Assembly: GCA_029990175.1 (NCBI GenBank)
Contig: JARKIP010000065.1
Location: forward strand, 26,452,501-26,516,500
Source of the DNA: Petunia secreta
Lineage: Eukaryota > Streptophyta > Magnoliopsida > Solanales > Solanaceae
Reading direction: 5' to 3'
DNA: 64,000 nt
Under the pieces are notes generated by a model that saw nothing but the letters and a program-made list of their open reading frames with translations, searched no databases and was not told the origin of the DNA. Shown here piece after piece: positions 45,321-58,892 of this stretch (positions are counted from its first letter, which is position 1; each line of letters starts with the position of its first letter). Both the position numbers and the translations under genes were made by a program.

Positions 45321-45325
45321 TCTGG
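45321..45325. repeat. Target-site duplication of element D (TCTGG), left
   Basis: Perfect match with 53040-53044. Confidence 0.88.
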
Positions 45326-47675
45326 TGGCACGATCCAAATTTCGGCTAGGCTGTGCGGGCACAAGACAACAACCTGTCGAGCAAACCCTTTTTAGTCGAA
45401 ATAACATATTGAACATAAAAAAAACTCAATAAAAAGAAATGGCTTACAAAACATGAACATACTTATATACAAATCTAAGCTGTAAACTACAGAAAAAAAA
45501 ACCCGATATACTGAGTCTACAGCTATCCAGACCAGACATCTAAAAGTACAAGGAATATATACATTTCATGAATGGAGCAAAATATGGATAATATGACAGA
45601 CCTAGATTTGGTTGCCATCACAGACAAAAGTTGGCTCACCATGACAGTTGAACGCGCCTCTGCTCCTCAATCAGGCCTCGAACTCGACCCTGGAGTGAAA
45701 CCTGCCGAAACGAAATAAATAGATGAAGAACAACAAAAGGGTGAGTCGAAAGAACTTAGTAAATTGGGTTTGCTTAGCCATCTCCAACAACAGATAAACT
45801 AGCCAGGGAGAATAGAGGAGCAGATGACAACCAGAAACATATAAACAACCAGAAACATATATTACAAGCACAAAACATAGATCAACTAGTCACATAATGT
45901 TTAACAATATGTGCAACGAAGATGAGATTAATGCATTATGATGCAATGGGATCACATGTGTCCAAATAACTGATAACCCTCACCGGTGCGGAACTCTCAT
46001 TGATGCCGTGAGATATATAACTCAACATTATCCTGCCCCGACATCGAATCTGGCAGTATAATATACGATCTGAGTGGAATACTCTTGCTTCCTTGAGCGA
46101 AATACTTCTGCTCCCAATATGTTACCAAGCTCAATCATGAAATGTAGGATGCAATGCAATGATGTCCAAGCCCTGACGTAGTAAACACGCTCTACAATCC
46201 TACAAAGATTCATAGCCTAATATAATACTCTTATTTTCCCAAGTTTCATTTCCATAATCGCATCAGAACTTCTATCATCTACACAATCAAGCCTTAAGAT
46301 TAATAGTTGATGTTTACGATAACCTAACAATACTTTAGTACTTAAGTAGATACTACATCTAAAACAACACAAGCAAGAAATAAACAAGTTATGGCGTAGT
46401 AAGTATGTCTAACGGCAGCTATACACGCAAGAACACGTGGGTAGAAGTTCCACAAGGTCGAAGGCCGTCAAAGGAATGGAATAAACTACTTACCTTAACC
46501 CTGTTGAGTACTTAATACCTTCCAAGCAACTCTTCGAACAACTCAACTTAATCTAGAATAGCATAAGGAGATTCATAATTAGTTCAACAAAACTACGATT
46601 TCCGATCTTTATCTTATGAGTTTCAATCATACGAATAAGCCATAACTCCTATAATCTTAGATACATAAAAGAGATTAAATATATTACCTAGAAACAACAA
46701 GGACAATCCAAATCCAAGCTTACTTCACCTTGAAGAACCCTCAAATTCAACAACAAGATGAGAGATATGAATCTTCTGATCTTTACGCACTTTTCGAGGA
46801 TCGATTCATGTTATAACCTCGTAGATAATCTAATTAAGAGGAGTACACTTAGAGGGTATTCGGTACTATTTTGAATAAGAGGAGAATAAAAAATTAAAGC
46901 CAAAACGAGTAATATATACACTAATAAGTTCCACCGCCTCAATCTCCAAGCAGGTGGGCAAGCTGCCTGCTTGGCAGCTTGAGCTATCCGACTTCGGACG
47001 TTTGTATCTCCATACTCCGATGTCGCATTGACAAACAGGTTGTGGTGTTAGAAACTAGACACATGAGGCTTTAATTCTATATAAATATCCTCCCTTAACT
47101 CTCATTAGATTCGGAGAAAACTGCATCACATTATGACCCACTAACCTGCCAATCAAGCTGCTTACAGTGCAGATTTTTGCAGCAGCAGCTGCAGGTCTGC
47201 AATATGGGTCAAATTGCAACCCTAAAAGGCTTAGAATAACCCCAAATTTGGTACAAAAGTCATAAAAGACTTTTGTGACACGCTCGTAAAGAGAGAACTC
47301 GAATTGGATCTCCAGAACTCAAGATACAGCTCCCACGGAAAGAGGTCGATTTCTTAACTTTGGAGATTTTTTTGAAATTGTCTGAACGACCTCAGAATTC
47401 ACTTTCGAAAGTTCCCACAGGTCAAAAATGACCATACGAACCTAACACAACTTTCATATTTTGAATCAGAGCTCATTTTCTCAAATCGAGCTGGAAAACC
47501 TCTTTTAAGCTTTATCCACAACTAAAATGGAAATCTTCTCAAAAATCAAACCAAACGAGGTCTGAATCAGCTCAAATTTTACAGACTGGTCCTAATGGAC
47601 CTTACGGAGCTATTAAGACTGTGGGAACGTCAATCAAAGTCCTAACTCTTGAAACGACTATCTAAGGTTGTTTCA
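45326..47675 (-). repeat. 3' LTR of element D (2350 bp)
   Basis: On the plus strand TGGCACGATCC ... AAGGTTGTTTCA. No coding. Confidence 0.88.
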
Positions 47676-47692
47676 TTCTCCTCTACTTAGAC
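47676..47692 (-). other. Polypurine tract of element D
   Basis: On the minus strand aagtagaggagaa abuts the LTR start TGAAACAACCTTAG; on the plus strand it appears as ttctcctctactt. Confidence 0.75.
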
Positions 47693-49440
47693 TCTCGTTT
47701 GTCCTCAAACGAGCTTGAGTCTAAAGCAAAATTTGCACAGATAACAACAGAACTTGCAAGACCTTCATAAACTACTCCTTAGACATTATCTCATAATTAT
47801 TGAATCAGAATTATAACACGCACACCGAACTCTTGGAATAAAACATATCTAGATAATATCATAACACCATGTCCCAACTTATTCGGACTAAGCTGACCCT
47901 TCCTCGATCACAAGAGGAGTGTTCTACATTTTCGGAACAAAGATACACGGAACTTTGGATGAATTAAGATGATTTCGCCGACGAATCATCTCGTCGATAT
48001 ACTTTTCAATATAGAACAGGTCGATGAAACTAAGAATTAGCTTATGATTCAACAACGCCTTAGAGATTTAATATTAGCATTCGGTATTGGAGAAAGACTC
48101 CTCCACTTAGAGCATAAACTCATACAGCTAATTTGAATAGGAATAGCTATCCTCGCACAGTCTGCTGGACTAAGGAAGACTTAGCTAGAAACAGAATGCG
48201 ACTCAGACCTAAGGTACCAAATTACTCTCTCGAGTTCCCAAACAGCTGCAACTCTCGAGTTCACAACTCTATACCTTTGCCATAAGCACCACCGCCTGAT
48301 GGATCAACTCAGGGGTCAAATGACTCCTCTCATTACACTTAGTAGCCTTGAAACACAACAATGTGCTTACTCGGCTACCTTGACACGCACTATGGCTCAA
48401 AATACAGAACATCACAAGCGACTACCAATCGCCCAAGCTCAGTAGTGCCAGACGAAGAAGAGATGGCAATGGATTGAGGATAGACTACTTCAGGAAGCTC
48501 ATCTTCTTATTTGCTTGGCTACCAGAGTTAGACTACTTCCGAGTCAGGCTAGCAAAAGAATCAAAACTAAAGAAATAGCCATTAAATGAGCTTTATGGAA
48601 CAACATCCATGCAATTTAATCGTCCAATAAAAAGAAAAATTCGATAATTTACCAGGAAGCCGGGACAAGCTCATAGAATAACATGACTCTACTAGCATCT
48701 TGAACCAAGGGAAGACACATAGATCGAATATTAATTACTAATCACTTCACACCGGAAGAAACAATGACACTTTATGATGGTGAAGAATTAGAATCCCATT
48801 ATCCTACCAACAGTGAATTTCGAGAAGAAAGGTAAACTGACTTGACATAATAGCAGAAGGTGGCACAATAAGATGCCAAGCAGACAATACCGACACTCAC
48901 TCCCAAATCTCTCACATTTAAACCAAATAAACTAGTAGGGTCTCACAAATGCCACGAATAAATCATAAAGAAGCTCACCCGTATACCGCAACAGATTCTT
49001 ATTAAAAATGACATCCAAGGAAACCATGGAAACATGATAAGACAAATCAGATGCCTCAGCATCCTGCCAGTTCATAGAACTGCTCTGCAGCTGAGCTGAG
49101 CCTCTACCCTGATAATTACATTTTAAAGAACCACTGCAACCAAGCTCTTGAACTCTACCAGATGGTGGCATATCTCTAGCTGATTAAGATCTAAATGAAA
49201 TCGCTGATGACTTGGTAGGTGCTTGAGGGCGAGAACAAGGACGACTGCCTTCCTACCAAAGAAATGGAACAAGGATGACTGCCTTCCTACCAAAGTAATG
49301 GACAGTTTCTCCTAAGATGACGAGGCTCACGACAATGATAATACCTTTTGGCTAAAAATGGATGTTAGACAGACTGTTAATAGCTATAAAGAGAAGACTG
49401 AGTCTGATCTTGATGGACTACTGGTGCACTCTTAGAATCA
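47693..49440 (-). other. Internal non-coding region of element D
   Basis: Between gag and PPT, where pol should be. Frames on the minus strand are broken and I recognise no pol motif. 49240-49310 holds a partial direct repeat (gacaaggatgactgccttcctacc twice: 49232 and 49269). Confidence 0.6.
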
Positions 49441-50540
49441 CGCGCAACAAGCTGAGATAACCTGGAAGATGACCTCCCACGATAATCAGAACCCTTACCT
49501 TGCCAGAAGAGGTACCATGTTGACCACTAGGACCATGGGATTTCTTGCACTCCCGCTCTGACTCTTCTACTTTAACTTATAATATGCCTTATACCTCAGA
49601 GCAATATCAACAACAACATTAAATGAAGTCCTAACCTCAATCTCTCGAGCTATTTGGGACCTCAAGGAAGGAGAAAGTTTATCAATAAATCTCCGAACCT
49701 TCTCGGAAGGCTCATGGACTGGCTCTAGAGCATATCCAGCCATCCTAGAGAATTCAATCTCATATTTTCTAAAACCAACAGACTATACTATCCAATCCAT
49801 TCAAACTGGTGATGTTTTCAATCTCGTTCGCTACGTGAAAAGAACTTTTCCATGAATCTACAAGGAAACTCGCACCATGTCACCTTAGGCAAGCCCTGCC
49901 TAGCTGATAAAAGAGCAGTCCACCAATCCAAGGCTGAACTTTGAAATTGGAAAATAATTAGAACCAAACTGCTTGAGATAACCAATAGTCTGAAGGATAT
50001 GCTGACATCACTTTTTAAAAAGAAATCATGGGGATATACTGATGCATGTCCTGAGAATATCGAATGGTTCAACCGTGTAAAATAATGCAGCCACTTCGGG
50101 AACTCGGACCGAGCTGTTACCTAGGCTAGCTAACCAGCCAGAACAATTGGAGGCACAACATATGCTACCTCTAGAACATAATTTACGGGGGCAGCATTAG
50201 GAACTGGAACAGAAGCTCCCTGAGCCCGAACATTTGAATCTGCGGAAACCTCATGAGCTGCCTAGGGAATAGGAGGTTCATGCGGTATCTGCGCCATTAT
50301 GAATCTCACAAAAGCATCGTAGATAGTTGGGGGAACCACAAGGACCTGCTCCTATTGCCCACCGCGAGCTGGCACAATTGGGGTCTCCGCAACTGGATTG
50401 TCAGCACGATCCACAACTCTCGGGGCTTGGGTAGTGCTAGCCCTAGGCTAGAGTGCTTCATCCTGAACTCCTACCCTTTTCTAATGTATCACCCGAGGGT
50501 TCACCATTACTACGAAGGAATTAACGAATTTTTTTTGCAT
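49441..50540 (-). pseudogene. gag of element D, decayed
   Basis: On the minus strand: SALDWWTALLSARQGLPKV and CRFMEKFFSRSERDE (ORF 49818-50072), then after breaks MAGYALEPVHEPSEKVRR and FIDKLSPSLRSQIAREIE (about 49640-49740). This is the capsid region of Ty3/gypsy Gag. Multiple stops are present, and similarity to the E gag (20364-20910) is clear. The 5' part toward 50540 is poorly preserved. Confidence 0.78.
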
Positions 50541-50694
50541 CCCACAAGAAGAACGACGCACGATTAAAAAAGAAGGAAGAGAAACTTCCTAAATGCCATC
50601 ATAGCCTCTTATAGATAAGTACGGACGTCTACATACCTATCAGCGAGACACTGTCTTAGTCTGGATAGACTCTAAACTGGGCTTCCATACTAAC

Positions 50695-53039
50695 TGACAC
50701 AACCTGGATTCCGGCTAGGCCGTGCGGGCACCCGACAACCTTCCGTTGAAACAACATATTGAACACAAAACTAACTCAATGAAAAGAGATGGATTAGAAA
50801 ACATAAACATACTTATATACAAATCTAAGCTGAACAGAAGGAACTACAGAAAACAACCCGATATACTAAGTTTACAGCTATCCAGACTAGACATCGAAGA
50901 GTGTAAGGAATATACACATCTCCTGAATGCAGCAAAATATGGATAATATGACAGAATTAGATTTGGTGGCTATCACAGACAAAAGTTGGCTCACCCTGAC
51001 AGCTGAACACGCCTCCGCTCCTCAATCACGCCTCGAACTCGGTCCTGGAGCAAAACCTGCTGAAATGAAATAAATAGAAAATGAACAACAAAAGGGTGAG
51101 TCGAAAGAACTTAGTAAGTTGGGCTAGTTAGCCACCTCCAAGAACAGATAAACTAATCAGGGAGAAGAGAGGAGCATATAAAAACCAAAAACATATAAAC
51201 AACCAGAAACATATATTACAAGCGCAAAACATAGGTCAACTAGTCACATAATGTTCAACAATCTGTGCAACGAAGATGAGATTAATGCATTATGATGCAA
51301 TAGGATCACATGTGCCCAAATAACTGATAACCCTCACCGGTGCGGAACACTCATCGACACTGTGAGATATATAACTCAATATTATTCTTCCCCGGTTCGG
51401 GAGACTCATCGAATCCAGCGGTATAATATACGATTTAAGCGGAATACTCCTGCCCCCTTGAGTGGAATACTCCTGCTCCCAATATATTACCAAACTCAAT
51501 AATGAAATGTAGGATACAATGCAATGATGTCAAAGCCCTGGCGTAGTAAACACGCTCTAAACTCCTACAAAGATTCACAACCTAATAAAATACTCTTATT
51601 TCCCCAAGTTTCATTTCCATAATCGCATCAGAACTTCTATCCTCAACATAATCAAGCCTTAAGCTTAACAGTTGATGTTAACGATAACCTTAGAATACTT
51701 TAGTACTTAAGTAGATACTATATATAAGACAACACAATCAAGAAATAAACAAGTTATGGCATAGTAAGTACGCCTAACGGTAGCTATACAAGCAAGAACA
51801 CGTGGGTAGAAGTTTCACGAGGCCAAACACTGTTAAAAGAATGGAATAAACCACTTACCTTAACCCTTTTGAGTACCTAATACCTTCCAAGCAACTCTTC
51901 GAACAACTTAACTTAATCTACAATAGCATAAGGAGATTCATAATTAGTTCAAAAAACCTCTAATTTTCGATCTTTATTTTACGGGTTTCAATCATACGAA
52001 TAAGCCATAACTTCTATAATCTTAGATACATAAAATATATGAAATATATTACCTTAAAGCATCAAGGACAATCCAAATCCAAGCTTACATCACTTTGAAG
52101 AACCCTCAAATTCAACAACAAGATGAGAGATATGAATCATCTGACCTTTACGCACTTTTCGAGGGTCGATTTATGTTATAAGCTCGTAGATAATCTAATT
52201 AGAAGGGGTACACTTAGAGGGTATTTGGTACTGTTTTAAATAAGAGAAGAATGAGAAACTAAAGCTAAAAAAATTAATATATACGCTAGGAAGTTCCACC
52301 GCCTCAATCTCCAAGCAGGTGGGTAAGCTGCTGTTTGGCAGCTTGAGCTATGCAACTTCGGACGCTTGTATCTCCATAATCCGATGTCACATGGATAAAC
52401 AGTTTGCGGCGTTAGAAAATAGACACATGAGGCTTTAATTCCATATAAATATCTCCCCTTAAATCTCATCAGATTAGGAGAAAACTGCATCACATTATTA
52501 CCCATTAACCTGCCAATCAAGCTGCTTACAGTTCAGATTTTTGCACCAGCAAATGCAGGTCTGCAATTTGGATCAAATTACAACCCTAAAAGGCTCAAAA
52601 TGACCCCAAATTTGGTACAGAAGTCATATAAGACTTTCGTGACATTCTCGCAAAGACGAAATTCGACTCGGATCTCCCGAACTTAAGATACAGCTCCCAA
52701 TGAAAGTGGTCGATTTCTTAGATTTCAGGATTTTTGTGAGATTATCTGAACGATCTCAGAATTCACTTTTGAAAGTTACTATAGGTCAAAAATGAGCATA
52801 CAAACCTAATGTAACTTTCGAATTTTGAATCGGAACTCATTTGCTCAAATCAAGCTCCAAAACCTCTTTTAAGCTTTACCCACAACTGAAACGAAAACCT
52901 TCTAAAAAATTATATCAAATAAGGTCCGAAGCAGCTCAAATTTTACAGACAGATCCTAATATACCTTACAGAGCTTTTATGATTGTCGGTATGCCAATCG
53001 AAGTCCTATCTCCCAAAATGACTAGCTAAGGTCGTTTCA
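50695..53039 (-). repeat. 5' LTR of element D (2345 bp)
   Basis: On the plus strand TGACACAACCTGG ... AAGGTCGTTTCA. Pairs with 45326-47675. A degraded PBS (minus-strand TATGGAAGCC where E has TATCAGAGCC) adjoins it at about 50676-50686. Confidence 0.88.
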
Positions 53040-53044
53040 TCTGG
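53040..53044. repeat. Target-site duplication of element D (TCTGG), right
   Basis: Perfect match with 45321-45325. Confidence 0.88.
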
Positions 53045-53530
53045 TCAAGGGTTTTGGACACATGTGATCCTGTTGCATTGCATTGCATTATATTACATCT
53101 CATTTCATTCCATTGCATTTATCGATGGGTGGTACTTGACTTATATGCAATGTGGTGTTTGTGTGTATTCAGTTTCTGGTTCTTGATATTGCCTAATTAT
53201 GATCCCCTAGATAGTTTACAAGTTGTTAGAGGTAGCTAGCTAGCCTCACTTACTGAGTCCTTTTTACAAACTCCTCTTTGTTCCTAGCCTCACTTACTGA
53301 GTCCTTTTTACTACTCCCTCTTTGTTCCTTGTGTTGTTTAATGGTTTCAATAGATTCTGCTTCAGGACCGAGTTCACGCAAATGAGGTGTCTGGACTATC
53401 CAACTGTTAGTGGTGAGCCGACCCTTGTACGTGGTGGCCGCCAGCTTTAGCTTTCTTCTGCAAGACTTATTTTATTCCCTTACAGAAATTGTATATATCT
53501 TTTATACTCGTAGATATCTGATCTATATTG
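53045..53530 (+). repeat. Right part of LTR fragment F
   Basis: Phrases ggacacatgtgatcctgttgcatt, cttactgagtcc, caggaccgagttc and gtgagccgaccc occur in the same order in the reverse complement of the D LTR (51310 down to 50990). F is therefore a plus-strand LTR of a related family split by D. Confidence 0.7.
53237..53334 (+). repeat. Direct duplication of about 47 bp in fragment F
   Basis: tagcctcacttactgagtcc followed by tttttac and ctctttgttcc occurs twice, starting at 53239 and 53286. Confidence 0.8.
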
Positions 53531-54214
53531 CACCTAAACCTTATATTTTTGGTAGTTAGCTACATTTATATCGGGTGCCTGCACGACCTATCCGAAAATC
53601 TGATTTGTGACATATATATTGCGCAAAATAATTTTTTGATAGACACGATTGATATAGTATTGCGCGAAACACTAACCCACGGTGTCTGTCAATTTTATGA
53701 TAAAATAAAAGAAATTGTTTATTCTATATCGATGGTATCTATTAGTATAGCAGTAAAGTAAAATAAAATTAAAATTATTTTAGTAAACCGATGGTGTCCG
53801 TAATATTTTTAGGGCAAAGTCAGGTTAAACCAGATTTATTTGTGACCGACATACACTATCGATGTTGGCCATCGATCTCTGCAAGTCCCTTCATAATAGT
53901 CTCTCCTCGGCGTCTCCCACTCACCATCGGCCCCTCCTCGGCGTCTCCTGCTCACTGTCAGCTTCTCTGGTAAGTCCCCTAAGTTTGTGGATTTTTTTTA
54001 ATTTTCTTCAATAGGTGTGTCAGAGGAGAGGTGAAGTAAGTGCAGCTGGTGCATTTAAGTTTGTTGATAACTTTATTTAATTTTTCCTTATTTCCTAATT
54101 TTCTTCAGCAATATGTGATTAAGTATAAAATTTAATATTTTTAAGTATAGAACTATGTTTTTTGTGTTGGGCTAGTAAAAAAGTAGTGCAACATAAGCTG
54201 ATGGAGAGTATATA
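53531..54214. other. Unclassified AT-rich spacer
   Basis: No coding. A short direct repeat (ctcctcggcgtctcc...ctcac, starting about 53904 and 53936) is the only structure seen. Confidence 0.45.
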
Positions 54215-54380
54215 CTCCCTCTGTTTCAATTAAGATGACACAATTTCCTTATTAGTTTGTTCCAAAATAATGGCACAATTCTAATTTTGAAGATAATTTA
54301 ACTTGAAACTTTCTCATTTAACTTTAATGAGATGAGTTTTAGCCACAAATATATTCATGGCTTATTTTAGACCACAAGTG
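54215..54380 (+). mobile_element. Truncated Stowaway-like MITE
   Basis: Follows TA with CTCCCTCTGTTTCAATTAAG, the terminal motif of the common plant Stowaway/mariner MITEs, then ataatggcacaattctaat, gaaactttctcattt and taagaccacaagt-like text. The opposite terminal repeat is missing; the sequence runs into A3. Confidence 0.72.
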
Positions 54381-55319
54381 AGGCAATGAAGAATGCGAAA
54401 ACAAGAAACTATAATAAGAACGAGACACAAATTGAATTAAACAAGACAATAATTAGGAACTAGTCTAGTTACATTCCTGTTGCAGTCAAGAAGCACTAAC
54501 GCTAAGCAAAATATCCTCAAAAAGATGATGCTTCTTGCAAACGGTTTGATCAAAGATGAAATTGCTCAATTAGATTTCACCAAAAGAGACAAGTTTACAA
54601 GGATTTGCTGGAGAGCAAAATAGGTGTTCAATAATCTGTAGGTTGTAAACTGAATGAAATAAACCAAGTGTGGCCTTTTATATTGTTTGGTAGACACGCC
54701 TATGTATTTAAAAAATAGCCACAAGTTAGCTATATAAGCAATACCACGCAGGGCCAATAAAGTATTAATGTCTTAAAAAGTAAACTAGTTCCCGTCATAA
54801 AACTCAACAGAGGGGCGGCCCCCCCTCCACCCGGGAAAAGGGCGCCCCACCTCAGGCAAACATCATAGAGGTCTCCTTCTGCACTGAGCAGTAGGTGCTC
54901 CGCCCTAGAAACTTCAGAGAGCTCTCAAATCCATACTTAGCTATTTTTCAAGTCGTTTGAGCTTGGGTGTCCCGCCTTTAGATATAGGTAGCCCTCCCTG
55001 GGAGTTCTAGAGCTATCAAGTTTGGAAAGGTCTGGGGTGCTCCACTCTGAGTCTGGGGCAATTCGCCCATCACTGTAACTGAAGCTGCGCGCGTTCAACT
55101 CTTCTCCAAACCTCTCTCCATCCATGCTCTTCCATACTAAGTGTAGGCAAACATCTTATAGCTCCTTTGCTTGACTCCGCGTGAACGGTCTCAAAGGTAC
55201 GAACAGGTTTTGCCCCTTCATGAAAAGATTTCGCCTTTGAAATCAAAGAATCATCATCGACAGCGTCATTACCTGCAACACAAGGAGTCAAGTCAGAAAC
55301 ATTGAAAGTATTTGAGACT
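54381..55319 (-). mobile_element. Element A3: 3' end of a third A-type gypsy element (minus)
   Basis: On the minus strand from 55319: SNTFNVSDLTPCVAGND, matching the integrase terminus of A/A2, with a short acidic tail (KAKSFHEGAK). An LTR-like region then follows with TATAAAAGG (54676-54684, minus) and the phrase gcaagaagcatcatctttttgagg, matching the A LTR phrase at 159-183. Its upstream part is cut off by element C at 55319 and the far LTR end is approximate. Confidence 0.75.
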
Positions 55320-57086
55320 TGTTGACACCAAATTTTGTCCCTCCCTTTTTTATAATTGGCTATATTTAACTTAAAGATGAGAAGTAATTTTTTGAACCAA
55401 AATTGCATTAGATGACATGAATTTATATGTGTAAACCCTATCTGTAATCCCCTATTTATACAACGTTTAATTAATTGCGACTATCTTGCATAATTACATC
55501 ATTTAAGTCATTTACTAAAGACATGCATAATTTGTGATTATTTGCGTATTTAATACACTTAATTATTTGTCTACGATGTACTTATGCTTAATCACCTTTA
55601 TTTCAATACATATTTAGCTATTACGTTATAGTAATATTTATCAAAATTATTCATATTTTAATAAATATTTATTTCTACTTATTAGCATTTTAAGATTAAA
55701 TATTAGCCAAATGCACTCCCTATACACTACATATACCCTTATATACACTCATATACATATTTATGCTCACACAGCCTATACACACAACCATACATGCCTA
55801 TGTGGCACAATCTCAGTCCTTTCTTACTATAATCCAATGGCCCTTGATTGTTCTTACAATTTTATACTATACACTCCCTATCACTCAAAACCTAAAACAT
55901 TTTCGTAACCCTTTCCCTTAACTCACGCCGCCCCACTCCCTCACACAGTATACCCCTTTACCAATCTGCCCAAGCCGATACACCCACCATCCACCACAGC
56001 TTCACCACACCACCACTAATCTCGGCGCCACAGCCTTCCCTCTCTCCCATTTGTTTCTTTCACACGAAAATGGAAAAGGAAATTCCTTTCTCTCTTTCGT
56101 TATCGTTAGGATCCAAAAAAAAGAAAAAGGAACTGTGAACATCAATCATCTCAATCTTCAGAATCAAAGCAATATCAATATGTTTTGGGAAGAACAAGAG
56201 TTTTGTGGGCAAGATGAATCAAAAATCAAGCGACTCGACCCGGCTCTTACTTCATTCGACAGGAACCGACGCTAAAATGGGTAATACACTTCCTGTTTTA
56301 TTCCTTCGTTATTTGTTCTTACTTAATTATTTGAATTCTCATAAAAATAATAGCATGATGTTTGCTCTCGCTTAATACATTGCCTTAGAAAATTTTTGCA
56401 AGTGTTCTTGTCGTCATTTGTTTGAAAAATACGAATAGATAATAAAAGTTAAATAGGAATTTGTATGGACTCATTACACGATCATTTAGACGGTTTCGAG
56501 TCAGTTAAGCATTAATTGTAATTTCGTATGCAAGCTCATGCCTTAACTTTTAATTTTCAATTAGCGAGTCACGAAGCGTTCGCCTGTTTGGAGATTGATA
56601 TTGATTGTGTTTGAATTCGAGATTTCTTTGTTACGACTTTACACCTATTGGAACCAGTCTTTGAAAGGATCTGTACCTATACAATTAGTTCTCTTTTCGT
56701 GAAAGAGAAGATATCTTTTAATTGAATTCTATGGAATTGAATTTGACAGGCTGAAAACTCTCTCATGCATATATTTTCTATCCTTTCAAATTATAGAGTC
56801 CCTATCAAGGCACAATACTTTCTTCCAAAATTGATACGCTATATTCTTGGATGATTGACATTAATATACATATAAGCGTGCTGAACTTTTCGCAAAAGGA
56901 AATTATTTTCTCTTATTTTTCAAATTCAAACGGCTAGTTTATTTTAGGAAAACCCTTGGGCTGTAATATTCCTCTATTCAAGTAGATTAAAAGGATTATC
57001 TCTAACTTCCTTATAACACCTTTGCTGATTCCCTTTTACTTTTAACAATGAATATATAAATTTTGAATTGACCACTCCTTTACACC

Positions 57087-57094
57087 TATATAAA
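57087..57094 (+). promoter_or_regulatory. TATA box of element C LTR
   Basis: TATATAAA in the context ttacacc-TATATAAA, parallel to B. Confidence 0.62.
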
Positions 57095-58466
57095 TCAGAC
57101 CTATACACACACTTTTAGACACTGAAAACAACTTAAAGACAACTCACACACTTTTCTTACACAAAAAAATGCTACTAACTCTCTTCTACTCCTCCTCTAT
57201 CCTCTGAGGCACTTCCAGCACCTCTCATACTTCTCATACACTGAAAGCACTACTCTTTTCCATCTACAAACAAAACACTACTTTCTCTCTCTTTTCTCTC
57301 AGACAGAGACACACATTGGAACTTTTTATTGACTTCTTCTTCTCTATTTGAAAAGCATGAAAGACGCTCTTTCTTCTTCTTGAAATCTCACTGTTTCTTA
57401 CCAATATTGGCTTTTGCTACCTATTACTTAGGTCTTATTTCTTTGTTGGTTGTTTCTCAAGTTTAATAATATATATAATCGTTAAAACTAAATGAATGTT
57501 CCTTTAGGTTGTTATTTCAGTTCGTGATATTGGTTTGCTTTTTCCATATGAAGTTGTCTACATTTGCTCTGGCCACCCGCTAACCTTGTAAGCAGGTTTG
57601 TTATGAGCCAGGTCAAACCTGGTTAAATATTGGATAGCCGCAGAGACTATACCATAATTATTTCTTTTCTTTGCAGAAGTTTGTGCTTGTGCTGGCTATG
57701 ACGATAGTTAGCCTTGGTAATGTGAAATTGAGCACCAAAGTTTGGGTGTCAATGCTTGGAGTATGACAGATGGAACTTACCAGTTCACTAACATGCACAC
57801 AGAGCAACGCTGTAGGATCAACTGCTGTAAACGTTAGCAGTGAAGTAGCAAATACGCTGCTAAAATGGCCTTTCCTTGTTCCTTCTCTTTACTTTTTCTT
57901 TACATTGCTAGAGTGTTAAAAATCGGATGTCATTGGAATCTGAATATTATAGTTAAACAGGACAGGTTTAAAGCCAGTTTATAATATGGGATATATTCTA
58001 CAAAAAATCAGAAAGGGCTAAAAATGCAGCATGACTAAAAATCTAGTTATTTCTGCCAAGTTGACATATGAAAGTCAATCTGGAAACGAGACTGTTTATG
58101 CAATTCAAATTTTGTATTTTAACTGTAACAGGTCTTTATGTAAAGAAAACTGATTCTGAATTTGCAAGTATAAGCAGGGGATTTGAAACAGCATCTAAAA
58201 AAAAGGGACATTTCTGCAAAAAAAAATGAACCGGCCAGATTTTAAAAGCAGGTATTTTTCTAAAGTAATATTTAAAATAATTTTACAAAAAAAAAACTTA
58301 TTAATAGTTTAGAGGGGAGTGTAGGCTTTGGAGGTCAAGCTTTACATTTATATACTTATAGGTATTTTCGAAAATTGCTAAAGAAATCAAGTTGATCATA
58401 TTTTGTATGTCATAATTATAAAATTTTATTATTATAAGCTTGCACCTTTACTTTGCATAAACAAGA

Positions 58467-58470
<4 letters not shown>

Positions 58471-58497
<27 letters not shown>

Positions 58498-58498
58498 T
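58471..58498. repeat. (TA)n microsatellite
   Basis: About 14 TA units inside the C LTR. Confidence 0.95.
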
Positions 58499-58892
58499 AC
58501 TATTGCTTTAAAATTATTTTCCTATTCCCCTTTAAAAAAGTATATCTATACTACTCTTAAATTACTTTTAACACCCCATATCAATAGTCATACGGATTCT
58601 GGTGCTTGATAACTATTGTCAAAATACAGTCCAAAATGGTTAACAACCCTTTAAACGCTAATTTTTTTCTTATCTTTATGATTAAAGAACTCAGTGTATA
58701 CTTGGGGATTCAAAAATAAAAGTTATTATTTTACCAGATTCAGATTTTTTGCAAAAATAACCCATAATTGAGATGCGATTCCAATTTTAACCTTCTTTTA
58801 AAATGTAAATTAAAGCTGGGTCAAAATTGAAATTAGGCAGTTTAGTTGGGTCACTTGTGAAAAGCCCAAAATGCAATCTCTACCACGTGATA

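Larger units (their letters stand above)
45326..53039 (-). mobile_element. Element D: minus-strand gypsy element carrying only gag
   Basis: Two LTRs of about 2.35 kb (45326-47675 and 50695-53039; TG...CA), a perfect 5-bp target duplication, a PPT at the LTR near 47676 and a degraded PBS near 50690, all on the minus strand. The internal region is only about 3 kb. Gag is recognisable at 49450-50100, but no RT, RNase H or integrase motif is readable in it. It is therefore a non-autonomous, gag-only derivative or one with deleted pol. LTR samples differ by about 8%. Same family as E. Confidence 0.85.
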
